The notes: generated by a model from the letters alone, not told the origin. DNA of 15,534 nt from Syntrophomonadaceae bacterium (GCA_007136055.1 SLHT01000030.1:1-15534); one strand, 5' to 3'. Shown: positions 1-8,655, counted from the first letter of the stretch. A program made the numbers and translations.

Positions 1-950
1 AACTGCTTTTAAATGAAGCCCTGGCTGAACAGCCTGCAACCAGTTTCGAACATAAAATATTAAAGGCTAACCTGGCAGATGTTATTCTCCGCCAGGGTAA
101 TGCGAAAGAAGCACGGGAAATGGCCCTGGAAGTTCTCGGCGAAGATTCTCGCCAGGTTGCCGCCCTTACCGTCCTCGGTATGGCCACCCTTGAAATGAAA
201 AAGCCGGATGAGGCTGCAGAAAACCTGCAAAAAGCTTACGATCTGTCTCCTAATCCTTTTCGGGCGGGACGCCTGGCACGGGCTTATGAATTAAGCGGTA
301 GCATCGATAAAGCGCTAACTACGCTTAAGAATGCCTTACAGCAGTATCCGGAGGACAGCTATCTTTTAAAGCAATACATTTCACTGCAGGAAAGAGCCAG
401 TAAAGATTTCAAAAAAAGTGGTTCCGATATGCAGCAGGTATTACCTGATCAAGTGGACGAAGAAGACTTTTTACGCTATGCAGAAATAATGAAGGCGAAG
501 CTTAATAATATCGATCCTGCTAAAGCGACCGAGCAGCTGCAAAAAGTGATCAAGGTCGGCAAGCGTAAAAATAATCCTCACCTGCACCTGTTATTGGGTG
601 ATCTGCTGCGTAAAACAGGCAATGAAGGTGGAGCGTTGGAAGCTTACCACCAGGCCAGGGAACTCGAACCCCAGAACATGCTGGCCCTGTCTAAACTGCT
701 GTATACTTACCGCCGATTAGGCCGCACAGAGGAAGCCTGGCCCCTTCTAAAGCTGCTGCTTTACCACCGCCCCGCCGACAAAACAGCCAAGGCTTCTTTG
801 CTTAAAGATGCCGTGGAACTGAAAAAAACAAAGGAAACAGCACTCTTTTTCGAGGAGCTGCTGGAAAAATATCCCCAGCGCAAGGATTTTTATGGGGCTA
901 TCCGTAAGCTGAAGCAGGTTGCGGAAAACACAGATAAGGAGCAGCTGTAA
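1..950 (+). CDS. TPR-repeat protein, 5' part outside the window
   Basis: The frame is open from position 3 to the TAA at 948-950 with no stop, so the ATG at 120 is internal and the true start lies left of the window; 315 residues are visible. The protein is almost entirely helical, with 34-residue tetratricopeptide-like units. Clear ones begin around ALTVLGMATLEMKKPDEA, GRLARAYELSGSIDKA, HLLLGDLLRKTGNEGGA and LSKLLYTYRRLGRTEEA. TPR arrays are protein-protein scaffolds; no enzymatic motif is visible. The stop codon directly abuts the ATG of the next gene, and the SD of that gene (AAGGAG, 936-941) lies inside this coding sequence. The two are therefore almost certainly co-transcribed and translationally coupled. 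I infer it is a structural partner of the downstream ATPase-PglZ protein. The N-terminal part and any extra domain cannot be seen. Confidence 0.85.
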   Translation, partial: LLLNEALAEQPATSFEHKILKANLADVILRQGNAKEAREMALEVLGEDSRQVAALTVLGMATLEMKKPDEAAENLQKAYDLSPNPFRAGRLARAYELSGSIDKALTTLKNALQQYPEDSYLLKQYISLQERASKDFKKSGSDMQQVLPDQVDEEDFLRYAEIMKAKLNNIDPAKATEQLQKVIKVGKRKNNPHLHLLLGDLLRKTGNEGGALEAYHQARELEPQNMLALSKLLYTYRRLGRTEEAWPLLKLLLYHRPADKTAKASLLKDAVELKKTKETALFFEELLEKYPQRKDFYGAIRKLKQVAENTDKEQL

Positions 951-3900
951 ATGAAAATAGGAGACTTGATTCATATCCCACCCGTACGCACCGTAATCCG
1001 CCTGGCCGACCTGGGTGAAAGTGAACTGCGCCGCCAAATGGTGGAAACTTTTGTCCTCACCAACGAGGTCTCCTTTACGATCTCGACGATATTAGAAAAA
1101 ATTGCCGCCTCCCGCGGTGAAGGGTTTTTTGTGATCGGTAACTACGGATCGGGAAAATCCCACCTTTTAAATATTTTGAGCTTAACGATCAGCGACAACG
1201 AGGCGCGCCAGGCTTTTATAACATCCTGCCAGGATAGCCTGACTACAGAACGCAGCCTGCCGGAGCGCCTTGTAAAAGCTGCCGATATCAATCCACTTGT
1301 AGTAGAAGTATCCCTTGTAGAACACAGCAACCGCGAATATTTAGAACAGATCGTGCTAAAAGAAGTCGCAGCAAAACTAAATAGTATCCACCCCACCGGT
1401 AATACTGTGATTCTGCCGGAGGAACTTGCCGATCTGACCCGCCAGGAAGCTTTTGAGACCCTGAAAAAAACTCTTAAAGAAGGCAGTTATGGCGGCCTGG
1501 TGCTTTTAATCGACGAACTTTCGGAATTCCTGCGTTCCAAAGAAAACCCCCGCTCATACAATGAGGATGTCCGCTTTCTGCAATACCTGGGCGAATTTGC
1601 CGAAGCGATCCCGGCCTGGATCGTGGCCACCATGCAGGAAAATATTGAAAATACAGGTTCCCTGTCAGGTGAACTGCTCCATAAGATTAAAGACCGCTAC
1701 CCGGTACGCTTTCAGCTTTCGGGAGAACATGTAAAAGAAATCGTCTCCGGCCGGCTGGTACAAAAAAAAGATAAAGCTGAAAAAATACTGCCGGAGATCA
1801 TGGCAGAGCTTCAGAATGCTTTTAAACGGCTTCCTTTTTCTCGCGAAGACTTTCTTGAGCTTTACCCGGTCCATCCGGTCACAGTCGAAATGTTGGATGA
1901 ACTGCGTCCCCTCTTTTCTCAACACCGGGGTGTGATCGATTTTATTCACCACCGTCTGGCCGGAGATTCCAGTCGCGGCATAGAACCTTTCCTGGAACAG
2001 CCTGCAGCAGAACTGCTTACCCCTGATTATATCTTTGATCATTTTCGGGACCGCATCCGAGAAACAGTGGAAACCAACCCTTACAGCGAACAGGTTTATC
2101 ACCACTACGAGCGGGAGGCAGGCCGCATCTTCAGCGAACCTGCCAATGCCCAGGTCGCCCTGCGTCTGATTAAGCTACTTATCCTGGGAGCGCTGGCCAG
2201 GGCGCCAAAAAGTTTTACCGGTGAAGAACTAACCCGTTTACTCCTGCACCGCTACAGCAGCCTGGAAAGCGGTGTTAACTACGACTATATAAGCGAGATT
2301 ATTGAACAGTTACACACTCACGGCGCCTACATTGCCGCTACAGAGCAAAAAGACGGCACTAAAAGCTACACCATTGACTTAAAAGCTGATGTCGGCCTAT
2401 TGATGGAGAAAAAGTTAAGCCAGACAGTGGACAATTTAACCCCCGGCGACCAGCGTGTCCTAAATAGTCTGCTGTCCTGGATCGATGAGGACTACCTGCC
2501 CTTAAAACAACTACAAAAGGAGCCACTGCGCCATGAAGAGATTACCTGGCAAAACACTGCACGCACAGGTAAAATATACTTTAACACGCCTGCTGAACTC
2601 AACCCTGACACAATGTCAGATTTAGAAGAAGAACTAAGCAGCAAAGAAACTGATTTTCTATTCTTCCTGATTCCACCCTATTTTGGTGGAAAAAATATAG
2701 ACACCTCACCCTGGACAACAGTTTACGAAGATCTCAGCGACAAGCTGCGCCTCTCAATTATTCTGTGGGTCCCTCGGGAGGTTGCTACAACTGAAGAAAA
2801 AATACTGCAGCACGCTTACGCCCATCAGTTACTTCAGGATGAGTATTGCAGTGATGACAGCCCGGTAGGCAGGCAGATTAGCAAGCAGCTGGCAGTCATA
2901 CTGCAGGAAGAAAAAGGCAAGGTGAAAGAACTGTTCCGCAACCTGTATTTTCAGGGCCGCTTACGCACCGGTGAACATATGCCCGCACCTGCTTCTTTTG
3001 GCTACGTGCCTTTCCCCGACCTGGTCGCTCGTACCGCAGGCGAAGTCCTTAAAGAAAAATTTCCGCGGCATGCTGAAATCCGCCCCTTAAGCGAACAGGT
3101 TTCCGGCAGCCTGATGCAACGCACACTGGACCTGCTGTTCTCTACCCAACTGGAAGCAGAGGAGTTAGAACGGGGCACCAAAATGGTAATCGACAGCCAC
3201 CTGGTCCCTCTCGGTCTGGTCAAGAAAAAAGGGCAGAATTACCAGCTGGAAATCAACCCGAAAACATCAGCACTGACCGCTGAGTTCTTAAACCGAATTC
3301 CTGATACCGGACGAATTTCCTTAGAACGCCTCTACCGCTACCTGCGTAAAGGCCCCTTTGGCCTAAGCGCCAGTGGTTTTCAAATTTTGGGCACAGCAGC
3401 AATTTTGAGCGGAGCTGTATCTGCTTACCAGGGCGGCAAACGCCTGGCTCCGACCCAGGTTAACTATTATCGCTTTTGGAACATTGAAGAGATCGGCCCC
3501 GGAACCCTGATCAGGCAGGAGCTGCAAAGAGTCCTCGCCGAAGTTCCTTTCCTGCCGACCAAACTGCGCAGTTCCCCCTTGACCTTTGCCGCCCAGCAGC
3601 AAACCTGGGAAGCAGTTATCGCCTTTAAGGTAGAATGGACAGGGAAAGCGGTTGAAATAAAACGCCGCATTGAACAGCTAAAAGAGCACCCCTTCTTTAC
3701 CGCTGTTAACTGGGATAACCAGGAAAAGGCGGTGAGCCGCTTTCTGAACTTTCTAGAAGAAATTAAAACCTCTTACGCATCCAGGGAAGGTCTGGAACGC
3801 TTTTTGGCAGCTTACCAATCATCTCCCCTGATCGCCGCCGATTGGGGCCGCCTATCATCACTGGAAAAGTTTCTTTCTGAAGATCTGCCTGAGATCCTCC

Positions 3901-6305
3901 GTATTGGGCATTACCTGAAAGACGAAAACCTGGTTATCCCCGAAGGTGAAAAATACGAAGCTCTGCGAAAACGCTACCGTCTTTTAGTTGATTTGCTGGA
4001 AGAGGAAACCCTTCTCTGGGAAGAAAAATACAGGGAAAGACTGAAGCGGGAATTCAAACAGTTTCGTGATAACTATATCACTCTCTATCTTGCTGAGCAT
4101 AATGAAGCTGTTGGAACAGGCCGAATTAAACCATACCGTGTAATCATGGAAACTGACGCCTACCGCCTGTTAGAACAGCTGGGAAAAATTAATGCTGTTA
4201 TGGTCAAGGATGATTTGGTTGGCATCAACCGGACCCTATCTGAGCCTCTTGACCGCGAATGCAGCGCTGCCAACGAACTGCATCTGTCAGAGCATCCGGC
4301 CTGTAACTGCGGCTTTACCCTTGGCGAAACTGTAGAGCTGCCCGATAGAGCTGCCCTTGAAATACAAATCCGGCGTGGCCTTAAGACTTACCTTGAAACT
4401 TTACAGGCGCCTGAACAAAAACAGAAAATTAGCGCCCATGCCGAACACTTAGAACTGGTCGGCCGACGCCGCGAGGCTGCCCCCCTGCAAGAACTGCTGA
4501 AAATTGACAGTGCTACAGACGAAAAAGACCTGAATAAAAAGTTAGGCGCTCTTATTAACCAGGGCACCATAGCCCAGATTAACCGGGCCCTGACCGGTGA
4601 TGCCATGATCGCAGAGCGTTCAGTCGAAGAGCTACAGAACCTGCTGGCCGGGCGGGTCTTTAATACCACCCAATTACAGGAACTTTTTCAGGAGTGGCTT
4701 TCAGGCAATGAAACCATCCCTCCGGACTATATCAGGGTCACTCAAAAAGAAATATCTGCACTTTCCAACCGTGAAAACGAGTCATTTGAAATTGCAGACC
4801 AGGGCCGGCAAGCCCAGGTATTTCTGAAGGAAAAAGCGCCTCGCTTAATACCTCTTGTCGGGCAGGTGCAGGAAGAAAAACTATATGCCCTGGCCCTGCT
4901 CTGGGGCTGGCTGCACAATTTCTGCCTGCCAGCTGAAAAAAGGGAGGCTCCTGCTGAAAACCCTTCCATATTTTTTAAGAAGCTGATCGACGAACAACTG
5001 AAAACAGATCATGATCACAGAAATGATTACTTCAGCGAACTAAAAACTTTAGGGGAAACTCTCCTGAATGAAAAAGATGCCCTTCAACCGGAATTCCTGA
5101 CACGTACCGCTGCTGCTGCCGCCAACATGATTGCCATGGAAGAGTTAATCGAGTATTTCTACCGTTTTACTGCAACCGATCCCCACCGCTTCGAAACTTT
5201 ACTGGAACTATTCACCGATGAACCCTTCTTTCCCGCTATGAGTCAAGCAGCAGCCAAAAAACTGGCTGTGCAAATATCGGCAGAAGAATCCGTGCCCCAG
5301 CTAAATATTATTACCGGGATGCTTAAAGAAGCCGGAAAAAACACAACCAGGGAAGGAGTCGGCCTAAATGATACACACCGCTTAGAAAAGCAGTCCTTCC
5401 TGCAAATCCTTCAGACCATGGCCGAATGCAGCCTGATATTAAATGATGCGGAGCGAATCGCCCAGAGCCCACCCGAAAGCGATAAAAACTGGGAGCGCTT
5501 ATATCGCATGCTGGCACCGTTTGAACTGGCCCTGGCAAACCTTGAAGAACCCGTAGCAAAAACAATAATTCCTGAAGTAACCATAAAACACCAGCACCGC
5601 CGCTACGCATCGCTGCTCGAACCGCTTAATGGAGCATTCGCCATTCACTACGAACAGGAATCCTCTTCCCGCCGCCAGACTCTCTATAATCTATTCAGGA
5701 TGCTGCCCGGTTGGGCGGTTAAAGAAAAAGATCTTCGGGGATTATTCATGGTAATCCTTGACGGAACCCGCCTTGATCTCTGGAAAACGTTACTGGACAA
5801 AGCCCTGGCAGATTACAGCCTGCAAGTTACACGTGAAGGTTTGCTGTGGGCAATGCAGCCGACTGTAACTGAAAACCAGCTGGCACCCTTAAAAGAAGAA
5901 GGGCTGCTCAGCCATATTTTGAATATGGATGAGCAGCTGGTTGCAGAGTTAGTTTCTGACCCGGTTGCTTTTCTCCATGCTGTAGATAATTCAAAAGCCC
6001 TTTCCGCAGAAAAAACACCGCTTAAGGCTATTAAATACAATTTCGTGGATGATAAAATACACAGCTCCCGCGACAAATTGCCGGTTATGCTTGAAGAACT
6101 GCAGTTGCAGGCCCGCAAAAGACTCCACCCTCTCCTGGAATACCTGCCCCCGGGTGCACTCCTGCTATTAACGGCCGACCACGGCTTTAGAACCAACCTC
6201 TACCATAACAAGAACAACAAGGAAGAACCACTCTATCTGCACGGCGGGAACACTTTCTTCGAAGTTCTCGCTCCGTGGGCGCTGCTGAAAAAGATGCAGC
6301 CTTAA
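951..6305 (+). CDS. DUF6079/PglY-like P-loop ATPase fused to a C-terminal PglZ domain
   Basis: This is a 1784-residue soluble protein. Residues 1-350 resemble DUF6079/PglY ATPases: an N-terminal DLIHIPPVRTVIRL-type motif, Walker A GNYGSGKS at 63-70, Walker B LVLLIDEL at 183-190 (D188, E189), a polar ATMQE strand near 226-230 and YPVHP at 305-309. A Cys cluster (C1104, C1118, C1120 within PACNCGF) matches the zinc-knuckle-like element I expect in this family. The last ~190 residues match PglZ: D1604-G-T-R followed by W1611, PTVT at 1637-1640 (T1640 in the nucleophile position), VDDKIH at 1699-1704, ADHGF at 1742-1746 and HGG at 1764-1766 followed by E and P. PglZ is a metal-dependent alkaline-phosphatase-fold domain. 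As I know them, DUF6079 proteins are about 1200 residues and PglZ is a separate BREX gene, so the fusion is unusual. SD AAGGAG lies 9 nt before the ATG. A phage-defence role is inferred, not shown. Confidence 0.85.
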   Translation: MKIGDLIHIPPVRTVIRLADLGESELRRQMVETFVLTNEVSFTISTILEKIAASRGEGFFVIGNYGSGKSHLLNILSLTISDNEARQAFITSCQDSLTTERSLPERLVKAADINPLVVEVSLVEHSNREYLEQIVLKEVAAKLNSIHPTGNTVILPEELADLTRQEAFETLKKTLKEGSYGGLVLLIDELSEFLRSKENPRSYNEDVRFLQYLGEFAEAIPAWIVATMQENIENTGSLSGELLHKIKDRYPVRFQLSGEHVKEIVSGRLVQKKDKAEKILPEIMAELQNAFKRLPFSREDFLELYPVHPVTVEMLDELRPLFSQHRGVIDFIHHRLAGDSSRGIEPFLEQPAAELLTPDYIFDHFRDRIRETVETNPYSEQVYHHYEREAGRIFSEPANAQVALRLIKLLILGALARAPKSFTGEELTRLLLHRYSSLESGVNYDYISEIIEQLHTHGAYIAATEQKDGTKSYTIDLKADVGLLMEKKLSQTVDNLTPGDQRVLNSLLSWIDEDYLPLKQLQKEPLRHEEITWQNTARTGKIYFNTPAELNPDTMSDLEEELSSKETDFLFFLIPPYFGGKNIDTSPWTTVYEDLSDKLRLSIILWVPREVATTEEKILQHAYAHQLLQDEYCSDDSPVGRQISKQLAVILQEEKGKVKELFRNLYFQGRLRTGEHMPAPASFGYVPFPDLVARTAGEVLKEKFPRHAEIRPLSEQVSGSLMQRTLDLLFSTQLEAEELERGTKMVIDSHLVPLGLVKKKGQNYQLEINPKTSALTAEFLNRIPDTGRISLERLYRYLRKGPFGLSASGFQILGTAAILSGAVSAYQGGKRLAPTQVNYYRFWNIEEIGPGTLIRQELQRVLAEVPFLPTKLRSSPLTFAAQQQTWEAVIAFKVEWTGKAVEIKRRIEQLKEHPFFTAVNWDNQEKAVSRFLNFLEEIKTSYASREGLERFLAAYQSSPLIAADWGRLSSLEKFLSEDLPEILRIGHYLKDENLVIPEGEKYEALRKRYRLLVDLLEEETLLWEEKYRERLKREFKQFRDNYITLYLAEHNEAVGTGRIKPYRVIMETDAYRLLEQLGKINAVMVKDDLVGINRTLSEPLDRECSAANELHLSEHPACNCGFTLGETVELPDRAALEIQIRRGLKTYLETLQAPEQKQKISAHAEHLELVGRRREAAPLQELLKIDSATDEKDLNKKLGALINQGTIAQINRALTGDAMIAERSVEELQNLLAGRVFNTTQLQELFQEWLSGNETIPPDYIRVTQKEISALSNRENESFEIADQGRQAQVFLKEKAPRLIPLVGQVQEEKLYALALLWGWLHNFCLPAEKREAPAENPSIFFKKLIDEQLKTDHDHRNDYFSELKTLGETLLNEKDALQPEFLTRTAAAAANMIAMEELIEYFYRFTATDPHRFETLLELFTDEPFFPAMSQAAAKKLAVQISAEESVPQLNIITGMLKEAGKNTTREGVGLNDTHRLEKQSFLQILQTMAECSLILNDAERIAQSPPESDKNWERLYRMLAPFELALANLEEPVAKTIIPEVTIKHQHRRYASLLEPLNGAFAIHYEQESSSRRQTLYNLFRMLPGWAVKEKDLRGLFMVILDGTRLDLWKTLLDKALADYSLQVTREGLLWAMQPTVTENQLAPLKEEGLLSHILNMDEQLVAELVSDPVAFLHAVDNSKALSAEKTPLKAIKYNFVDDKIHSSRDKLPVMLEELQLQARKRLHPLLEYLPPGALLLLTADHGFRTNLYHNKNNKEEPLYLHGGNTFFEVLAPWALLKKMQP

Positions 6306-6352
6306 CATCTGTCTCAATGTTATCCGAATGTCCGTTTAACTGCAGGCTTTTC

Positions 6353-6388
6353 AAACCGGGCTTCTATGTTTCAGTAAAGGTCCGGTTT
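6353..6388. repeat. 7-bp perfect inverted repeat between the ATPase-PglZ gene and the GH18 gene
   Basis: AAACCGG (6353-6359) and CCGGTTT (6382-6388) are perfect complements separated by 22 nt. No U-run follows, so it is not a classical intrinsic terminator. It sits 48 nt after the ATPase-PglZ stop and directly before a TATACT box, so it could be a weak terminator, an operator for the GH18 promoter, or chance. Confidence 0.35.
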
Positions 6389-6398
6389 ATGCTATACT
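6370..6398 (+). promoter_or_regulatory. Possible promoter of the GH18 gene
   Basis: TATACT at 6393-6398 is a good -10 match, with TTCAGT at 6370-6375 as a poor -35 at 17-bp spacing. It lies about 45 nt upstream of the TTG start. The weak -35 leaves room for an alternative sigma factor, but I do not see a convincing sporulation-sigma consensus. Confidence 0.3.
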
Positions 6399-6440
6399 TG
6401 CATCACATATTCAGGCAATTCGCCCAGAGGTGTTTATAAA

Positions 6441-7574
6441 TTGACATTACCGAATAGCGGGAGGCAAAAACAGCGCCTGCTTTCCTTAAATAGAAAAATA
6501 ACCGGCATAACCGTAATCATCGCTACCCTGGTCATACTTTTTACGGCGACTTTCTATGGTTTTATTAAAGCTGATCCATCACAGCTGGCTGTTGAAAACA
6601 AAAAAACAACGCCACCCGATCCAATGGTAATTGTCTGGGAGTATGCGGCAATCGGGGCTGACCCGGCATCAATCAACCCGATCCCTTCGGTTGAAATCAT
6701 TTCTCCGACCTGGTTTCATATAATTGATGAAGAAGGTACTATAGACAGCCAATTTGACAGAGATTATCTCATTTGGGCAAGGGAACACGGTTACGATATT
6801 TGGGCCCTTGTTACCAATGACTTCGATCCTGATATAACTGCAGCCATCCTCAGCGATGAAGAAACCAGACAGAGTATAGTCGAAGAGCTGATTGAACTGG
6901 CCCTTGAATATGAACTTGAAGGCCTCAATATTGATTTCGAAAACTTCCACAGCGATTATCGCGATCTCTTCACAAGATTTGTAAGCGAACTGGCAGAGCG
7001 ATGCCGCGAAGAAAACATAATCGTTTCGGTCGATGTAACAATGATCTCAAATTCGGCATACTGGAGCGGCAATTATGATCGCGCCGCTCTGTCTGAAGCA
7101 GTAGACTACATTATCCTGATGGCTTACGATCAACACTGGGCTTCCTCACCGACAGCCGGTTCTGTTGCCTCTCTGCCGTGGGTGGAGCGCGGTTTAGTCC
7201 AGGTGCTAAACGAGGTCCCCCCGGAAAAGCTAATCCTGGGTGTCCCCTTTTACACCCGCTTATGGCAAGTTGACAAATCAGGTGATGAACCGTTAGTTTT
7301 AAATAGCTGGTCCTACTCCATGCACAGGGCAGAAGGAATAATTGAGGATAATGAAGCAAAAGTACACTGGGACAGTGAAGCGCTTCAGCATGTAGCCAGC
7401 TATAACAAAGACGGTCTGAACTATATAATGTGGCTCGAAGACACAACATCAATGAGTTACCGCCTGGAACTGGTAGATCGCTTTGAACTTGCCGGTGTTG
7501 CCGGCTGGAGGCGCGGCCTTGAAAAGGAGGAAATATGGGAGCTAATTGATGATTGGCGGACGGCTACTGAATAA
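6441..7574 (+). CDS. Membrane-anchored glycoside hydrolase family 18 protein, YaaH/SleL-like
   Basis: 377 residues. The TTG start is chosen because AGAGGTG (6426-6432) lies 8 nt upstream, and the next in-frame Met (residue 62) would remove the membrane segment. Residues 20-42 form one hydrophobic helix after a basic N-terminus, so the enzyme is likely anchored with its catalytic domain outside. The GH18 barrel runs from about 62 to 377. The active-site strand reads EGLNIDFEN (160-168), with D165 and acid E167 kept. MAYD is at 227-230, GVPFYTRLW at 267-275, and a GVAGWRRGLE segment near the end is typical of the family. The first positions of the usual DxxDxDxE are E160 and N163; Asn there is, to my knowledge, common in the YaaH/SleL peptidoglycan N-acetylglucosaminidases, and no LysM domain is present. 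A cell-wall or spore-wall role is inferred. It has its own start signals 135 nt after the ATPase-PglZ gene, so it is probably not part of that unit. Confidence 0.85.
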   Translation: MTLPNSGRQKQRLLSLNRKITGITVIIATLVILFTATFYGFIKADPSQLAVENKKTTPPDPMVIVWEYAAIGADPASINPIPSVEIISPTWFHIIDEEGTIDSQFDRDYLIWAREHGYDIWALVTNDFDPDITAAILSDEETRQSIVEELIELALEYELEGLNIDFENFHSDYRDLFTRFVSELAERCREENIIVSVDVTMISNSAYWSGNYDRAALSEAVDYIILMAYDQHWASSPTAGSVASLPWVERGLVQVLNEVPPEKLILGVPFYTRLWQVDKSGDEPLVLNSWSYSMHRAEGIIEDNEAKVHWDSEALQHVASYNKDGLNYIMWLEDTTSMSYRLELVDRFELAGVAGWRRGLEKEEIWELIDDWRTATE

Positions 7575-7758
7575 TATGCTAGTAAGGCCATCTAACAGAT
7601 TCTTCTTAACCATGGCATTACTCCAAGAATCTTAGCCTACTATTTTGCATAGTCGGATTACCTGGCAAGAATTATTTTCCCAACCCCGGGCATAATAATA
7701 TACTAAAACAGAATCAGGGAAGATTTTTATCCCTTTATGCAACGGCGACAATTCAATC
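7575..7758. other. Convergent intergenic region with two weak hairpins
   Basis: This 184-bp gap lies between converging genes. AGATTCTT (7597-7604) and AAGAATCT (7625-7632) form a perfect 8-bp inverted repeat with a 20-nt loop and no U-run. AGGGA (7716-7720) and TCCCT (7730-7734) could form a 5-bp hairpin with an A/T-rich loop. Either could stop transcription from the flanking genes, but neither is a convincing intrinsic terminator. No coding region is seen. Confidence 0.3.
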
Positions 7759-8385
7759 TTAGCCGATAACCTCATAACCGCTCTTTTTCAGTTCCTCGAT
7801 CACGGGTTCTCTACGATCAGTCTTCAGACGCATTACAACATTAGCCCTGCCGTTTTCGGCATAAGTGATAATCAGGCTTATGATATAAATATCCAGTGAA
7901 CTAATCAGCAAGGCCAGCTTGCCTAGTTCACCAACTTCATCTTCAAAGGCAACCACTACCCTAACACCGGGGCGATCAAAACTGAAAACATCAATAAAAG
8001 CTTTGAACAGGTCACTTTCAGTTATCAGGCCGACAAGGGCATCTTTATCGACCACAATAAGGGTTCCAAGTTTATTTTCACGCATAATAACCGCGGCCTC
8101 TTCAATGGCAGCATCTGGAGATATAGTAATTACTTCTCTGGTCATAATATCTTTGATCTTAATCTTCGGGAAAAGATAGTTGATTTCGTGAATGGAAAGG
8201 CTGGTAGCATGCGAAGGTGAGGCCTTGATTAAATCTGTTTTGGTTACCAGACCAACAGGTTTACCCTTTGACACAACCGGCAGGCGCCTGATCGAATGGT
8301 CTTTTAAAAGCTCAAGGGCATCGCCGACCGTATCATTTGGTGCAACAGTGATTGGTTCAGCAGACATATAATCATGTACAAACAT
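7759..8385 (-). CDS. CBS-CBS-ACT domain regulatory protein, AcuB-like
   Basis: 208 residues, ATG start, with GGGAGG (8395-8400, - strand) 9 nt upstream. Two CBS motifs form one Bateman module: residues 1-60 (MSAEPITVAPNDTVGDAL and GLVTKTDL) and about 75-132 (IMTREVITISPDAAIEEA and GLITESDLFKAF). From about 138 to the end, the pattern GVRVVVAFEDEVGELGKLA fits an ACT domain, giving the AcuB-type layout. CBS modules bind adenine nucleotides and ACT domains bind small ligands such as amino acids, so this is probably a cytosolic energy- or metabolite-sensing protein. Its target is not evident. It is oriented like the trp operon but separated from trpA by about 300 bp holding a gene remnant, so co-regulation is not shown. 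No enzyme domain is attached. Confidence 0.85.
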   Translation of the reverse strand: MFVHDYMSAEPITVAPNDTVGDALELLKDHSIRRLPVVSKGKPVGLVTKTDLIKASPSHATSLSIHEINYLFPKIKIKDIMTREVITISPDAAIEEAAVIMRENKLGTLIVVDKDALVGLITESDLFKAFIDVFSFDRPGVRVVVAFEDEVGELGKLALLISSLDIYIISLIITYAENGRANVVMRLKTDRREPVIEELKKSGYEVIG

Positions 8386-8457
8386 CTCTTCAAACCTCCC
8401 ATCTCCTTTTATGCATTTTAATCAAGTATAATATTATTATAAACTATTATCGCTAAA

Positions 8458-8655
8458 ATGGTTAGGAGTTTTCAGATCAACTTTGCTGATCTGGTAATTT
8501 TAGGTATACTAATCGGTTCCAATAATTTTGCGGTTGCTTTAGCTCTCGGAGCGCTGGGCCGGGAATCATAACGCCGGTGGGAGCGCCCGACAGAAATAGT
8601 TTCAGGCGTATTACTGATCATGTTAGATATTGCCGGTATCGAAGGTTGGTTTTAG
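8458..8655 (+). pseudogene. Remnant of an MntP/YtaF-like multi-pass membrane protein
   Basis: Reading from ATG 8458 gives 37 residues including LGILIGSNNFAVALALGALG, then an in-frame TAA at 8569-8571. The same frame continues with RRWERPTEIVSGVLLIMLDI and ends at TAG 8653-8655. The first part looks like the opening transmembrane helix of MntP/YtaF-type proteins (an NNFAVA-like motif). The second resembles the last helix of such proteins, so the middle (well over 100 residues) appears deleted and a stop has formed at the junction. No ribosome binding site precedes the ATG. Family assignment is by eye, from about 35 residues, and is uncertain; the alternative is fortuitous hydrophobic translation. 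Confidence 0.45.

Noticed and set aside
120..122. ATG as the start of the TPR protein
   Set aside because: The frame is open back to the window edge with TPR-like sequence, so this Met is internal.
1665..2105. Antisense open frames in the large ATPase-PglZ gene, this being the longest
   Set aside because: They show no family motif and mirror the strongly supported gene on the + strand.
7919..8179. + strand open frame inside the CBS protein gene
   Set aside because: Ser/Thr/Arg-rich shadow translation with no ribosome binding site; the - strand CBS-ACT protein is unambiguous.
8425..8441. TATAAT-like boxes as a promoter of the CBS gene (-) or of the remnant (+)
   Set aside because: The stretch is simply A/T-rich; no acceptable -35 lies at the right spacing on either strand.
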